A stretch of DNA of 64,000 nt from Oceaniglobus roseus (GTDB lineage Bacteria; Pseudomonadota; Alphaproteobacteria; Rhodobacterales; Rhodobacteraceae): contig NZ_PNOS01000009.1 in assembly GCF_002869745.1 (NCBI RefSeq), positions 1 through 64,000 on the forward strand. The letters are read 5' to 3'. The notes under the pieces are model-generated. The model saw only the letters and a list, made by a program, of their open reading frames with translations. It searched no databases and was not told the origin of the DNA. This document shows positions 8,755 to 19,957 of this stretch, piece after piece; the first letter of the stretch is position 1; every line of letters begins with the position of its first letter. The position numbers were made by a program, and so were the translations under genes.

Positions 8755-11727
8755 TTATCCTTCCAGGCCGAGCGCGGCGTCGACCAGTGCGGTCTGTTGT
8801 GCTTTGTGTTGCGAGGCCAGGCCCGTGGCGGGCGAGGCGGAGGCGGGGCGCCCGACATAGGCCGGCCGCTTGGTCGCGGCGCCGATGCGCGAGAGCACCC
8901 ATTCGATGTTGGGCTCGATGAAGGTCCAGGCGCCCTGGTTCTTCGGCTCTTCCTGGCACCATATCATCTCGGCGCCCTTGAACCGCTCCAGCTCCTTCAC
9001 GAGGCTGAGCGCCGGGAACGGGTAGAACTGTTCGATCCGGAGCAGGTAGATGTCGTCGAGCCCCTCGGCGTCGCGCTTCTCCAGCAGGTCATAATAGACC
9101 TTGCCCGAGCACATCACGACGCGTTTGATCTCGGCGTCGGGTTTCAGCGTGAAGTCCGAGTTGCCCATCTGCGCGTCGTCCCACAGCACCCGGTGGAAGC
9201 TGGACCCGGTCAGGAAATCCTCGGCCTTGTTGACCGCCAGCTTGTGGCGCAGCAGGGATTTCGGCGTCATCAGGATCAGCGGCTTGCGGTAGCTGCGGTG
9301 CAGCTGGCGGCGCAGGATGTGGAAGTAGTTCGCCGGGGTCGAGCAGTTGGCGACGATCCAGTTGTCCTGGCCGCACATCTGCAGGAACCGCTCGAGCCGC
9401 GCCGACGAGTGCTCGGGCCCTTGCCCTTCGTAGCCGTGGGGCAGCAGGCAGACGAGGCCCGACATGCGGAGCCACTTGCTTTCGCCCGACGAGATGAACT
9501 GGTCGAACATGATCTGCGCGCCGTTGGCGAAGTCGCCGAACTGCGCTTCCCAGATGGCGAGCGCGTTGGGCTCGGCCAGCGAATAGCCGTATTCGAACCC
9601 GAGCACCGCGTATTCCGAGAGCATCGAGTCGATGACCTCGTAATGCGCCTGACCCTCGCGGATGTTGTTCAGCGGATAGTACCGCTCTTCCGTCTCCTGG
9701 TTCACGATGCCCGAATGGCGCTGCGAGAAGGTGCCCCGCGTGCTGTCCTGGCCAGCAAGGCGCACCGGGTAGCCTTCGAGCAGCAGCGCGCCGAAGGCCA
9801 GCGCCTCGGCCGTGGCCCAGTCGAAGCCCTCGCCAGTCTCGAACATCTGCTTCTTGGCGTCGAGCAGGCGCTCCACCGTCTTGTGGGTGGCGAAGTTCTC
9901 GGGCGTCGTGACCAGCGCCTTGCCGATCGCCTCGAAGGTCTCGCGCTTGATGGCGGTCTTGCCGCGCTGGTACTTCTTGCCCTGCTTGTCGAGATGGCTC
10001 CAGCGCCCGTCCAGCCAGTCGGCCTTGTTCGGGCGGTATTCCTTGCCGGCCTCGAACTCGTCGTTCAGCAACGCCTGGAAACGGGCCTTGGCATCCTCGA
10101 TCTCGCCTTCGGGGATCAGCCCGTCGGCCACCAGCCGGTCGGTGTAGAGCGTGAGCGTCGTCTTCTGCTTCTTGATCTGCTTGTACATCTGGGGGTTGGT
10201 GAACATCGGTTCGTCCCCCTCGTTGTGGCCGAAGCGGCGGTAGCAGAAGATGTCGATCACCACGTCCTTGTGGAACTTCTGGCGGAACTCCGTCGCCACC
10301 TTGGCGGCGTGGACCACCGCCTCGGGGTCGTCGCCGTTGACGTGGAAGATCGGCGCCTCGACCACCAGCGCGTTGTCGGTGGGATAGGGGGAGGAGCGCG
10401 AGAAGTGCGGCGCGGTGGTGAAGCCGATCTGGTTGTTCACCACGATGTGCATGGTGCCGCCGGTGCGGTGGCCGCGCAGGCCCGAGAGCGCGAAGCACTC
10501 CGCCACCACGCCCTGGCCCGCGAAGGCCGCGTCGCCGTGCAGCAGGATCGGCAGCACCTTGGTGCGGTCGGTATCGTCGAGCTGGTCCTGCTTGGCCCGC
10601 GCCTTGCCCAGCACCACGGGGTTCACCGCCTCGAGGTGCGAGGGGTTGGCGGTCAGCGACAGGTGCACCTTGTTGCCGTCGAACTCGCGGTCGGACGAGG
10701 CGCCGAGGTGGTACTTCACGTCGCCCGAGCCGTCCACGTCCTCGGGCTTGTAGCTGCCGCCCTGGAACTCGTTGAAGATCGCGCGGTAGGGCTTGTGCAT
10801 CACGTTGGCCAGCACCGACAGGCGGCCGCGGTGGGGCATGCCGATGATGATCTCCTTGACGCCGAGCGCGCCGCCCCGCTTGATCACCTGCTCCATCGCC
10901 GGAATCAGGCTTTCGCCGCCGTCGAGGCCGAAACGCTTGGTGCCCATGTACTTGACGTGCAGGAACTTCTCGAAGCCCTCGGCCTCGACCAGCTTGTTCA
11001 GGATCGCCTTGCGGCCCTCGCGGGTGAAGCGGATCTCCTTGTCATAGCCCTCGATCCGCTCCTTCAGCCAGGCGGCCTCGACCGGGTTCGAGATGTGCAT
11101 GTACTGGAGCGCGAAGGTGCCGCAGTAGGTGCGGCGCACGATCGCGAGGATCTCGCGCAGCGTCGCCATCTCGAGGCCGAGCACCTTGTCGATGAAGATC
11201 GGCCGGTCCATGTCCTTTTCCTCGAACCCGTAGGAGGCGGGGTCGAGCTCGGGCTGGTCGCCCGGGTCGCGCATCCCGAGCGGGTCGAGCTGCGCGGCAA
11301 GGTGGCCGCGGATCCGGTAGGCGCGGATCAGCATCAGCGCCCGGAGCGAATCCAGAACGGCGCGCTTGATCTGCTCGTCGCTGACCTTCACGCCCTGTTC
11401 GGTGGCCTTGTTCGCGATCTTCTGCGCGGCCGCCTTCGCCTCCTTCGCGGGGGCGGCGGGCGCGGCGGGCCACTGGCCGTCGAGCGCGGCGGTCAGCTCG
11501 TCGCTGGGCTGCGGCGGCCAGTCGGTGCGGGTCCAGCTGGCGCCCTGCGCCTCGGCCCTCGCGTCGTCGGCGGTGTCGCCGAGGGACTTGAAGAAGGCGC
11601 GCCAGCTTTCGTCCACCGCGTGGGGGTCGCTGGCGTATTTCGCGTAGAGCTGTTCGAGGTATTCGGCGTTGTGCCCCTGCATGAAGCTCGAGGCGTGGAA
11701 GACGTCGTTCGGGGACTGGTCGGTCAT
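8755..11727 (-). CDS. odhA: 2-oxoglutarate dehydrogenase E1 component
   Basis: A 990-residue thiamine-diphosphate enzyme (SucA) that decarboxylates 2-oxoglutarate and succinylates the E2 lipoyl group. The family segments are present: [17 protein letters not shown] at the N-terminus, [26 protein letters not shown] in the cofactor region, [14 protein letters not shown], and [15 protein letters not shown] toward the C-terminal half. Full length for the family. GAGGTGA precedes the ATG. It forms one unit with odhB. Confidence 0.98.
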   Translation of the reverse strand: MTDQSPNDVFHASSFMQGHNAEYLEQLYAKYASDPHAVDESWRAFFKSLGDTADDARAEAQGASWTRTDWPPQPSDELTAALDGQWPAAPAAPAKEAKAAAQKIANKATEQGVKVSDEQIKRAVLDSLRALMLIRAYRIRGHLAAQLDPLGMRDPGDQPELDPASYGFEEKDMDRPIFIDKVLGLEMATLREILAIVRRTYCGTFALQYMHISNPVEAAWLKERIEGYDKEIRFTREGRKAILNKLVEAEGFEKFLHVKYMGTKRFGLDGGESLIPAMEQVIKRGGALGVKEIIIGMPHRGRLSVLANVMHKPYRAIFNEFQGGSYKPEDVDGSGDVKYHLGASSDREFDGNKVHLSLTANPSHLEAVNPVVLGKARAKQDQLDDTDRTKVLPILLHGDAAFAGQGVVAECFALSGLRGHRTGGTMHIVVNNQIGFTTAPHFSRSSPYPTDNALVVEAPIFHVNGDDPEAVVHAAKVATEFRQKFHKDVVIDIFCYRRFGHNEGDEPMFTNPQMYKQIKKQKTTLTLYTDRLVADGLIPEGEIEDAKARFQALLNDEFEAGKEYRPNKADWLDGRWSHLDKQGKKYQRGKTAIKRETFEAIGKALVTTPENFATHKTVERLLDAKKQMFETGEGFDWATAEALAFGALLLEGYPVRLAGQDSTRGTFSQRHSGIVNQETEERYYPLNNIREGQAHYEVIDSMLSEYAVLGFEYGYSLAEPNALAIWEAQFGDFANGAQIMFDQFISSGESKWLRMSGLVCLLPHGYEGQGPEHSSARLERFLQMCGQDNWIVANCSTPANYFHILRRQLHRSYRKPLILMTPKSLLRHKLAVNKAEDFLTGSSFHRVLWDDAQMGNSDFTLKPDAEIKRVVMCSGKVYYDLLEKRDAEGLDDIYLLRIEQFYPFPALSLVKELERFKGAEMIWCQEEPKNQGAWTFIEPNIEWVLSRIGAATKRPAYVGRPASASPATGLASQHKAQQTALVDAALGLEG

Positions 11728-11772
11728 GGGATCACCTCATCAATCGGTGGGATCGGGGCGGAGGGGGAAGGG

Positions 11773-12279
11773 TCATGCGGGGGGCGGGCCCCACTGGTTC
11801 TCGCGCGGCTCGGAGGGGCGGGTGAGCCACCAGAGCACCAGCAGCGGCGAGATGGCGAGGACGATCATCGCGGGGACCAGCACGATGGCGGCCAGCACCC
11901 CGGCCTCCCCGTCCCGGAACTGGCCGATGCCGCCGAAGAAGGCGACGGCAGTGCCGATGCCGACCATGACGATCAGCGGGTAGAAGACGTAGAGCCCGCT
12001 GCGCCCGGTGTCGTGCATCCGCCGCCAGCCCGCGGCAAGGCCGGGCAGGAAGGTGGCGAGGCCGAAGAGCCCGGCGATGGGGCCGTTCGACGCCACCGCC
12101 ATCTGGCCCGGCCCGGTCTCGACCATGGTGGTGCCGAAGAGGACCGAGTCGACGATGCCGAGGGCCACGGTGCCGAGGAACATGAACAGCACGAAATACC
12201 AGTACTCGGACCGCGAGGCGCGGCCCGAGAAGGTGACGTATTTCCGGAAGCAGGTCCGCACGGCGCCGGCGAAGCTCAT
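11773..12279 (-). CDS. DUF805 family membrane protein
   Basis: A 168-residue inner-membrane protein with the DUF805 pattern: FSGRASRSEYWYFVLF at the start, a following span, and LAAGWRRMHDTGRSG before the last two spans. The family is widespread but has no known function. GGAGG lies eight bases before the ATG. It sits between sucD and odhA in the same direction and is probably part of the TCA transcript. Confidence 0.9.
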   Translation of the reverse strand: MSFAGAVRTCFRKYVTFSGRASRSEYWYFVLFMFLGTVALGIVDSVLFGTTMVETGPGQMAVASNGPIAGLFGLATFLPGLAAGWRRMHDTGRSGLYVFYPLIVMVGIGTAVAFFGGIGQFRDGEAGVLAAIVLVPAMIVLAISPLLVLWWLTRPSEPRENQWGPPPA

Positions 12280-12363
12280 GGCCGCGCCTCCGCCGCACCG
12301 CGCCGGAGCGCCGGTCGCGGGGTATCTGTGCAGGATCCGTGCGGCGCGCGCCCCGTCATGGTG

Positions 12364-13245
12364 TCACCCGATCGCCTTCAGCACCGCCTCGCCCAGGCCC
12401 GCGGGGCTGTCGGCCACCACGATCCCGGCGGATTTCATCGCCTCGATCTTGTCCTCGGCGCCGCCCTTGCCGCCCGCGACGATGGCGCCGGCATGGCCCA
12501 TGCGGCGGCCCGGGGGGGCGGTGCGGCCCGCGATGAAGCCCGCGGTGGGCTTCCAGCGCCCGGCCTTCTTCTCGTCCTTCAGGAACTGCGCGGCGTCCTC
12601 CTCGGCCGAGCCGCCGATCTCGCCGATCATGATGATGCTCTCGGTCTCGGGGTCGGCCAGGAACATCTCGAGCACGTCGATGTGCTCGGTCCCCTTGATC
12701 GGGTCGCCGCCAATGCCGACGGCCGTGGACTGGCCGAGGCCGCTGTCGGAGGTCTGTTTCACGGCCTCGTAGGTAAGCGTGCCCGAGCGGGAAACAACAC
12801 CCACCGAGCCGCGCTTGTGGATGTGGCCGGGCATGATGCCGATCTTGCAGGCGCCGGGCGTGATGACACCGGGGCAGTTCGGCCCGATCAGCCGCGACGC
12901 GCTGTTCGCGAGCGCGCGCTTCACCTTCATCATGTCGAGCACGGGGATGCCCTCGGTGATGCAGATGATCAGCGGGATCTCGGCATCCAGCGCCTCGAGG
13001 ATCGAGTCGGCGGCGAAGGGGGGCGGGACGTAGATGACGGAGGCATTGGCCCCGGTCTTCGCCACCGCCTCGTGGCAGGAGTTGAACACCGGCAGGTCGA
13101 GGTGGGTCTGCCCGCCCTTGCCCGGGGTCACGCCGCCGACCATCTTGGTGCCGTAGGCGATGGCCTGTTCGCTGTGGAAGGTGCCCTGGGAGCCGGTGAA
13201 GCCCTGGCAGATCACCTTGGTGTTTTCGTCGACGAGAATGGCCAT
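12364..13245 (-). CDS. sucD: Succinyl-CoA synthetase (ligase) alpha subunit
   Basis: A 293-residue alpha subunit that binds CoA and carries the phosphorylated active-site histidine. Family landmarks are [10 protein letters not shown] (CoA-binding Rossmann part), [27 protein letters not shown] and the His in [10 protein letters not shown] near residue 250. AAGGA precedes the ATG. Its partner sucC is upstream on the same strand, separated by two small genes. Confidence 0.98.
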   Translation of the reverse strand: MAILVDENTKVICQGFTGSQGTFHSEQAIAYGTKMVGGVTPGKGGQTHLDLPVFNSCHEAVAKTGANASVIYVPPPFAADSILEALDAEIPLIICITEGIPVLDMMKVKRALANSASRLIGPNCPGVITPGACKIGIMPGHIHKRGSVGVVSRSGTLTYEAVKQTSDSGLGQSTAVGIGGDPIKGTEHIDVLEMFLADPETESIIMIGEIGGSAEEDAAQFLKDEKKAGRWKPTAGFIAGRTAPPGRRMGHAGAIVAGGKGGAEDKIEAMKSAGIVVADSPAGLGEAVLKAIG

Positions 13246-13519
13246 GGCTGGATCCTTGCTGATTATGTCCTGTGGCCGCGCAGGGCGGGGATGCCCGCTG
13301 CGGCGGAGTGTCGGGGATGGGAGGTGCCGGGCACGCGCAGGCCGACCGGCGCGCCGACGCCGTTGGCGACGGTCCGGGCGCGTTGATGGTGTGTGGTGAA
13401 GGGAGGTTCCGAGTGCGGCGCAAAGCTGAGCCGCGGTGCGGAGCGCACCCGGCAGGCCGTGTCGGCGCCGCGGAACAGGAAGTGGCCCGGCGCCGTGTGG
13501 ACGGCGCGGCGTGCGGCCG

Positions 13520-13849
13520 TCAGTCGTCCGATGCGATCTCGTCCAGCAGCCGCGTCAGCAGCATCGCCGCCCCGGCGACGACCATCGAGCGGCCGAGCGA
13601 CACGCCGAGGTTGCCCGGCGCGATCCTCGAGACCCCGTCGCGCGACCGCCGCGCGGCGCGGCGCAGCAGCGTGTCGTCCGCGTGGTCCCCCAGCGGAACC
13701 GGGTCCGGCATGTCCATCAGCGACGGCTTCGACCGCCACAGCAGCGCGCCGAGCCCGATCAGCCCCAGGCTGACCAGCGCCGGGGACACCCGCGACGAGG
13801 GCGGCGGCGGCGCGATGGTGGAACGGCTGGGCAGATGGATGTTGCGCAT
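13520..13849 (-). CDS. Small protein with one or two membrane segments, unknown function
   Basis: A 109-residue protein with a hydrophobic segment at about 24-38 ([16 protein letters not shown]) and a second weaker one near 88-100 ([15 protein letters not shown]). The middle is rich in Arg and Asp. I recognise no family. A strong AAAGGAGA ribosome-binding site precedes the ATG, which supports expression. It lies between sucC and sucD. Confidence 0.55.
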   Translation of the reverse strand: MRNIHLPSRSTIAPPPPSSRVSPALVSLGLIGLGALLWRSKPSLMDMPDPVPLGDHADDTLLRRAARRSRDGVSRIAPGNLGVSLGRSMVVAGAAMLLTRLLDEIASDD

Positions 13850-14098
13850 GGGAAATATCTCCTTTCAGCGGAGAACGTGCGCCGGAGCCTGTCCGTTCCA
13901 CGGTCGCGCGATGCGCGCCGTAATCGCTGTCGGATATTCCGGAGGGAAGCGGGATCAATCCTTTCCTTCGCTCACCAGAAGCTGCGCATGACCTCGAGTC
14001 TGTCCCGGATCCCCCGGCCGTCATCTTGCGTCCGTCAACATCTTGCAACTGCTCCCGGAAAACCACGTGCCTTGCGAACGTCGCCGAGGCGACCAACA

Positions 14099-14449
14099 TC
14101 ATGAGCACGGCTTGCTTCCTCCCGAATCGATGAAACGATTGAATTTGCGAAAGGCAAATCCGAGAGGGATCCAGAGGATGACGACCAGCAGAATGTTAAC
14201 GGCCAAGGCAGTCGCCGCCATGGGCTGATACCCGTTGTTGGCACCGAAACTGAGGTCGGCGGACAGCCAGAAACTGAGGAGGCAGAGTAAGGAAAGCGTC
14301 GTGAAAATGCCGACGGCGACTATGTCATAGACCTTCGGCGAACCGAAAACGCTGAACAGGAACAAGGGCAGAACAGCGGTCGCCAAACTACTTGTAACCA
14401 ATTGCAGCAATCCCGACGACCTCCCGAAAACACGTCGCAGGCATCTCAT
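14099..14449 (-). CDS. Small three-span membrane protein, lower GC than neighbours
   Basis: A 116-residue protein with three predicted membrane spans (around 17-37, 42-65 and 80-105) and a basic N-terminus [11 protein letters not shown] recognise no family. Its DNA is visibly poorer in G and C than the surrounding suc genes, with many A/T-ending codons, which suggests acquisition or relaxed selection. The start is uncertain: a longer reading from 14491 is possible. It separates sucC from sucD. Confidence 0.5.
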   Translation of the reverse strand: MRCLRRVFGRSSGLLQLVTSSLATAVLPLFLFSVFGSPKVYDIVAVGIFTTLSLLCLLSFWLSADLSFGANNGYQPMAATALAVNILLVVILWIPLGFAFRKFNRFIDSGGSKPCS

Positions 14450-14494
14450 GCACCCCGCCAAAGCGGTGGCGGGGGCAGGGACACGGAACAACGC

Positions 14495-15688
14495 TTACCC
14501 CTTCACCGCCTTGACGATCTTCTCCGCCCCGTCGCGCAGGTCGTCGGCGGCGATCACGTCGACGTCGCTCTCGTTCAGGATGCGCTTGCCTTCCTCGACG
14601 TTGGTGCCTTCGAGCCGGACGACCAGCGGCACCTTCAGGCCCACTTCCTTGACCGCCGACACCACGCCCTCGGCGATGACGTCGCAGCGCATGATGCCGC
14701 CGAAGATGTTGACGAGGATGCCCTTCACGTTCGGATCGGAGGTGATGATCTTGAACGCCTCGGTCACCTTCTCCTTCGTGGCGCCGCCGCCGACGTCGAG
14801 GAAGTTGGCCGGTTCGGCGCCGTAGAGCTTGATGATGTCCATGGTCGCCATGGCCAGGCCTGCGCCGTTCACCATGCAGCCGATCTCGCCATCGAGCGCG
14901 ATGTAGTTCAGGTCGTATTTCGAGGCGGCGAGTTCCTTCGCGTCCTCTTCCGTCTCGTCCCTGAGTGCGGCGATGTCGGCGTGGCGGTACATGGCGTTGC
15001 CGTCGAAGCTGATCTTGCTGTCCAGCACCTTCAGGTCGCCCTTGTCGGTGACGATCAGCGGGTTGATCTCCAGCATCTCCATGTCCTTCTCGAGGAAGGC
15101 CTTGTAGAGGATGCCCATCAGCGACACGCACTGCTTCACCTGCTGGCCTTCGAGGCCCAGCGCGAAGGCGATGCGGCGGCCGTGGAACGGCTGGTAGCCG
15201 GTGGCCGGGTCGACGGCGAAGGACAGGATCTTGTCGGGGGTGCTGGCCGCGACCTCCTCGATGTCCATGCCGCCCTCGGTCGAGCAGACGAACGAGATGC
15301 GGGACGAGCCGCGGTCGACCAGCAGGGCGAGGTAGAGCTCGCGCTCGATCCCCGAGCCGTCCTCGATGTAGATGCGGTTCACCTGCTTGCCCGCGGGTCC
15401 GGTCTGGTGCGTCACCAGCGTGCGGCCCAGCATCTTCTTCGCTTCCTCCGCGGCCTCGGCCACGGACCTCGCCAGCCGGACGCCGCCCTTCTCGCCGGCG
15501 TCGGCCTCCTTGAAATGGCCCTTGCCGCGGCCGCCGGCGTGGATCTGCGCCTTCACGACCCAGAGCGGCCCGTCGAGTTCGCCCGCCGCCGTCTTCGCAT
15601 CCTCGGCCCGCGTCACCGGACGCCCGTCCGACACGGGGGCGCCGTAGGAGCGGAGCAGGGCCTTGGCCTGGTATTCGTGGATGTTCAT
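14495..15688 (-). CDS. sucC: Succinyl-CoA synthetase (ligase) beta subunit
   Basis: A 397-residue beta subunit with an N-terminal ATP-grasp domain ([12 protein letters not shown], then [13 protein letters not shown]) and a C-terminal ligase domain with [19 protein letters not shown] and [11 protein letters not shown]. With SucD it converts succinyl-CoA to succinate with nucleotide phosphorylation. The length matches the family. The ATG at 15688 follows AGAAGGA and matches the conserved N-terminus. Confidence 0.98.
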   Translation of the reverse strand: MNIHEYQAKALLRSYGAPVSDGRPVTRAEDAKTAAGELDGPLWVVKAQIHAGGRGKGHFKEADAGEKGGVRLARSVAEAAEEAKKMLGRTLVTHQTGPAGKQVNRIYIEDGSGIERELYLALLVDRGSSRISFVCSTEGGMDIEEVAASTPDKILSFAVDPATGYQPFHGRRIAFALGLEGQQVKQCVSLMGILYKAFLEKDMEMLEINPLIVTDKGDLKVLDSKISFDGNAMYRHADIAALRDETEEDAKELAASKYDLNYIALDGEIGCMVNGAGLAMATMDIIKLYGAEPANFLDVGGGATKEKVTEAFKIITSDPNVKGILVNIFGGIMRCDVIAEGVVSAVKEVGLKVPLVVRLEGTNVEEGKRILNESDVDVIAADDLRDGAEKIVKAVKG

Positions 15689-15800
15689 GGGGCGCGTATC
15701 CTTCTGGAGGAAGTCAGTTTCCCCTTCCATGACACGGCGCGGCGCGGGCTTTAAGCCTAAAGTCGGGCTTTTGAATCATTGGGCGGAAAATTTCCGGTTT

Positions 15801-15831
15801 TGTGATCACGCGAAATGCAGGTGTGATCACA
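15801..15831. promoter_or_regulatory. Tandem GTGATCAC palindromes upstream of sucC
   Basis: TGTGATCAC (15801-15809) and TGTGATCACA (15822-15831) are two palindromes with starts 21 bp apart, two helical turns, on the same DNA face. They lie 113-143 bp upstream of the sucC start and past the mdh terminator, so they probably control the sucC-lpd transcript. A further palindrome CGGAAA-A-TTTCCG is at 15784-15796. The regulator is not known; the half sites resemble CRP/FNR-type TGTGA but lack the six-base spacer. Confidence 0.45.
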
Positions 15832-15892
15832 GCGCCCGCGGCCGGGCCCGGCGATGGGGCGCGAGGATGATTCGGAGGGATCCCGCCAGCGC

Positions 15893-15925
15893 CCAAAGCA
15901 AAAAGGGCCCCGCGCGGGGGCCCTT
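15893..15925 (-). terminator. Intrinsic terminator of mdh
   Basis: On the minus strand the transcript forms AAGGGCCCC/GGGGCCCTT around a short GCGC-type loop and then runs into TTTTTGCTTT. The stem begins 22 bp past the mdh stop. This is a textbook Rho-independent terminator and separates mdh from the sucC operon. Confidence 0.88.
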
Positions 15926-15946
15926 CCTCGGTCCTTCGCCGTCCGC

Positions 15947-17814
<1,868 letters not shown>

Positions 17815-17824
17815 GGGCGGCGCC

Positions 17825-18151
17825 TCAGGCCGGGTTGCCCTTCGGCGGAAGCGTCTCGGTCACCGCCTCCCAGGCCTGGCCCGCGGCGACCACGCAGGAC
17901 AGGCCCGCGGGGGTCGAGACGAGGATGGTCCACGTGCCGGTGTCGCGGGCGGCAAAGACCTCGACCACCTGGTTGCCGCCGCCAAGCCCGATGGACTGGC
18001 GCACCTCGCCATAGCGGTCGGCCAGCCGTTCCGCCACCACGGCGCGGGGGGCACAGTTCGTGGCGGGGCGGGGCGCTTCGGCAAAGGCGCGCTGCGCGGC
18101 CAGCATCAGCCCGGCGAACCCGAGGGAAAAGGCAACGACGTCGCGGTGCAT
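17825..18151 (-). CDS. Small secreted protein, unknown function
   Basis: A 108-residue protein with a signal peptide ending near AQRAFA-EAP. The mature part has two cysteines (in TNCAPR and LSCVVA), as if a disulfide formed in the periplasm, and a predicted beta-rich segment (TWTILVSTPAG). I recognise no family. AGGAG lies seven bases before ATG 18151 and directly abuts an ATG two codons earlier, so the inner ATG is preferred. It is divergent from mcl2. Confidence 0.7.
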   Translation of the reverse strand: MHRDVVAFSLGFAGLMLAAQRAFAEAPRPATNCAPRAVVAERLADRYGEVRQSIGLGGGNQVVEVFAARDTGTWTILVSTPAGLSCVVAAGQAWEAVTETLPPKGNPA

Positions 18152-18250
18152 GGACATTCTCCTGTGAAACGGCGACGGGACCGTCCCGGCGCGGGTCCGA
18201 GACTGCGGCTAGACTGCCCGAAAGAGCTTAACACGGCGTTCGCATCCCTC

Positions 18251-18265
18251 TGCTGCGTTGCGGCA
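18251..18265. promoter_or_regulatory. Imperfect TGCTGC-N3-GCGGCA palindrome upstream of mcl2
   Basis: TGCTGC and GCGGCA form an imperfect inverted repeat about 70 bp before the mcl2 start. It resembles the CTGC/GCAG type of site reported for PhaR in Paracoccus relatives, a regulator that answers to polyhydroxybutyrate and acetyl-CoA status. That match is from memory and the assignment is tentative. Confidence 0.3.
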
Positions 18266-18331
18266 AAAGAGTCCTTGCGAAGGGCCGCGGTTGCGTGCTG
18301 TTCTCGGCGCGATGAAACGGGAGGCATCGGC

Positions 18332-19210
18332 ATGACGGAGGCGAAGGCGCGGCCCTGGCGGTCGGTCCTCTACATCCCCGGCTCGAACGCGCGGGCGCTC
18401 GACAAGGCCCGGAGCCTGCCGGTGGACGCGATCATCTTCGACCTCGAGGATGCCGTCGCGCCCGAGTCGAAGGCCGCGGCGCGCCAGACCCTGGCCGCCG
18501 CACTGGCCGAGGGCGGCTATGGCGCGCGGGCGCGGCTGGTGCGGATCAACGCGCTCGACACCCCCTGGGGCGCCGAGGATGTCGCCGCGCTGGCCGGGGC
18601 GGGCGCCGACGCGCTGCTGCTGCCCAAGGTGAACGGGCCGGGCGACGTGGCCGCGCTGGCGGCGATGCTCGACGCGACCCCGGGCACCGCCGGGCTGGCC
18701 ATCTGGGCGATGATGGAAAGCTGCGCGGGCGTGCTGAACGCCGCCGCCATCGCGCGCGCGCCGCGCATGGGCGGCTTCATCCTCGGCACCAACGACCTCG
18801 CCAAGGAGATCGGCTGCGATACCGGCGACGGACGCGCGGCGCTGGTCACGGCGCTCCAGAGCTGCCTCATGGCGGCGCGGGCGGCGGGCATCCCCTGCGT
18901 CGACGGCGTCTACAACGCCTTCAAGGACGAGGCGGGCCTGCGCGCGGAATGCGAACAGGGCCGCGCCTTCGGCATGGACGGCAAGACGCTGATCCACCCC
19001 GCCCAGGTCGCCACCGCGAACGAGGTCTTCGCGCCCACCCCCGCCCAGATCGAACTGGCGCAGCGCCAGATCGAGGCCTTCCGCGCCGCCGAGCGCGAGG
19101 GCAAGGGCGTCGCCGTGCTCGACGGCAAGATCGTCGAGAACCTGCACATCGTCACCGCCGAGGCGACCCTCGCCAAGGCCGACGCCATCCGAGCGCTGGA
19201 GCACACATGA
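18332..19210 (+). CDS. mcl2: HpcH/HpaI-type CoA ester lyase, probably (3S)-malyl-CoA thioesterase
   Basis: A 292-residue CitE-like protein: RSVLYIPGSN at the start, IIFDLEDAV, RINALDTPWG, the metal-binding Glu in MMESCAG and KTLIHPAQV. In Rhodobacter sphaeroides a close relative, Mcl2, hydrolyses (3S)-malyl-CoA to malate and CoA in the ethylmalonyl-CoA pathway, and its gene lies near mch and sdh as here. A lyase role cannot be excluded from sequence. GGGAGG precedes ATG 18332. Its stop overlaps the nnrU start (ATGA). Confidence 0.88.
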   Translation: MTEAKARPWRSVLYIPGSNARALDKARSLPVDAIIFDLEDAVAPESKAAARQTLAAALAEGGYGARARLVRINALDTPWGAEDVAALAGAGADALLLPKVNGPGDVAALAAMLDATPGTAGLAIWAMMESCAGVLNAAAIARAPRMGGFILGTNDLAKEIGCDTGDGRAALVTALQSCLMAARAAGIPCVDGVYNAFKDEAGLRAECEQGRAFGMDGKTLIHPAQVATANEVFAPTPAQIELAQRQIEAFRAAEREGKGVAVLDGKIVENLHIVTAEATLAKADAIRALEHT

Positions 19211-19752
19211 TCCTCATCCTTCTCGGCCTGATCCTCTGGGCGGGCAGCCACTACTGGAAACGGCTCGCCCCGGGCAGCCGCGCGCAGGCGGGCGACAAGG
19301 GCAAGATCGTCGTCGCGATCGCCTCCGTCCTCGGCATCGTGCTGATGGTGATCGGCTATCGCGGGGCCGAGGGGACCTTCTTCTGGGGCCCTTCCGCCGC
19401 GCTGGTCGGCATCAACAACCTGCTGGTGCTCTTCGCCTTCTACCTCTTCGCCTCGAGCGGCGCGAAGACCCGGATCACCCGCAGGATCCGCCATCCGCAG
19501 CTGACCGCGGTCAAGGTCTGGGCGGTGGCGCACCTGCTGGTGAACGGCGACACGCCCTCGTTCCTGCTGTTCGGCGGCCTCCTCGCCTGGGCCGTGGGAG
19601 AGGTGATCCTGATCAACCGGGCCGAACCCGCCTGGACCCCAGCCCACCCGGTGCCGGTGAGGAAGGAGATCACCGCGATCATCGCCACCGTCGTCGTCTT
19701 CGCCGTCGTGGCGGGAATCCACACCTGGCTCGGAGTGAACCCCTTTGCGTGA
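19207..19752 (+). CDS. NnrU family membrane protein
   Basis: A 181-residue protein with about five spans. The pattern GLILWAGSHYWKRL, then HPQLTAVKVWAVAHLLVNGD and LLFGGLLAWAVGE, marks the NnrU family, which is named from nitric-oxide-related loci but is biochemically unassigned. Its ATG overlaps the mcl2 stop in ATGA, so translation is coupled. Many Rhodobacterales carry NnrU proteins away from denitrification genes. Confidence 0.85.
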   Translation: MILILLGLILWAGSHYWKRLAPGSRAQAGDKGKIVVAIASVLGIVLMVIGYRGAEGTFFWGPSAALVGINNLLVLFAFYLFASSGAKTRITRRIRHPQLTAVKVWAVAHLLVNGDTPSFLLFGGLLAWAVGEVILINRAEPAWTPAHPVPVRKEITAIIATVVVFAVVAGIHTWLGVNPFA

Positions 19753-19756
19753 ACAC

Positions 19757-19957
19757 ATGATCTACCGCCTGCTGACGGGCGACGACACGTCGGAGTTCTG
19801 CCACAAGGTCTCGGACGCGCTCGGCAAGGGGTGGGAGCTTCACGGCTCCCCGGCCTACGCCTTCGACGCGGCCAACGGCGTGATGCGCTGCGCCCAGGCG
19901 GTGACAAAGGTGATCGCCAAGCCCTACGAGCCGGGGATGAAGCTGGGCCAGCAATGA
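19757..19957 (+). CDS. DUF1737 family small protein
   Basis: A 66-residue soluble protein beginning MIYRLLTGDDTSEFCHKV, with GWELHGSPAYAFD in the middle, which is the DUF1737 pattern. Function unknown. The start may be this ATG or a TTG four codons upstream that overlaps the nnrU stop. Its TGA overlaps the mch ATG (ATGA), so it is coupled to mch translation. Confidence 0.8.
   Translation: MIYRLLTGDDTSEFCHKVSDALGKGWELHGSPAYAFDAANGVMRCAQAVTKVIAKPYEPGMKLGQQ

Noticed and set aside
7771-13386. Very long open frame on the plus strand antisense to odhB, odhA and sucD
   Set aside because: It encodes low-complexity Leu/His/Val/Ala protein with no recognisable domain and lies opposite well-supported enzymes; open antisense frames are expected at this GC content.
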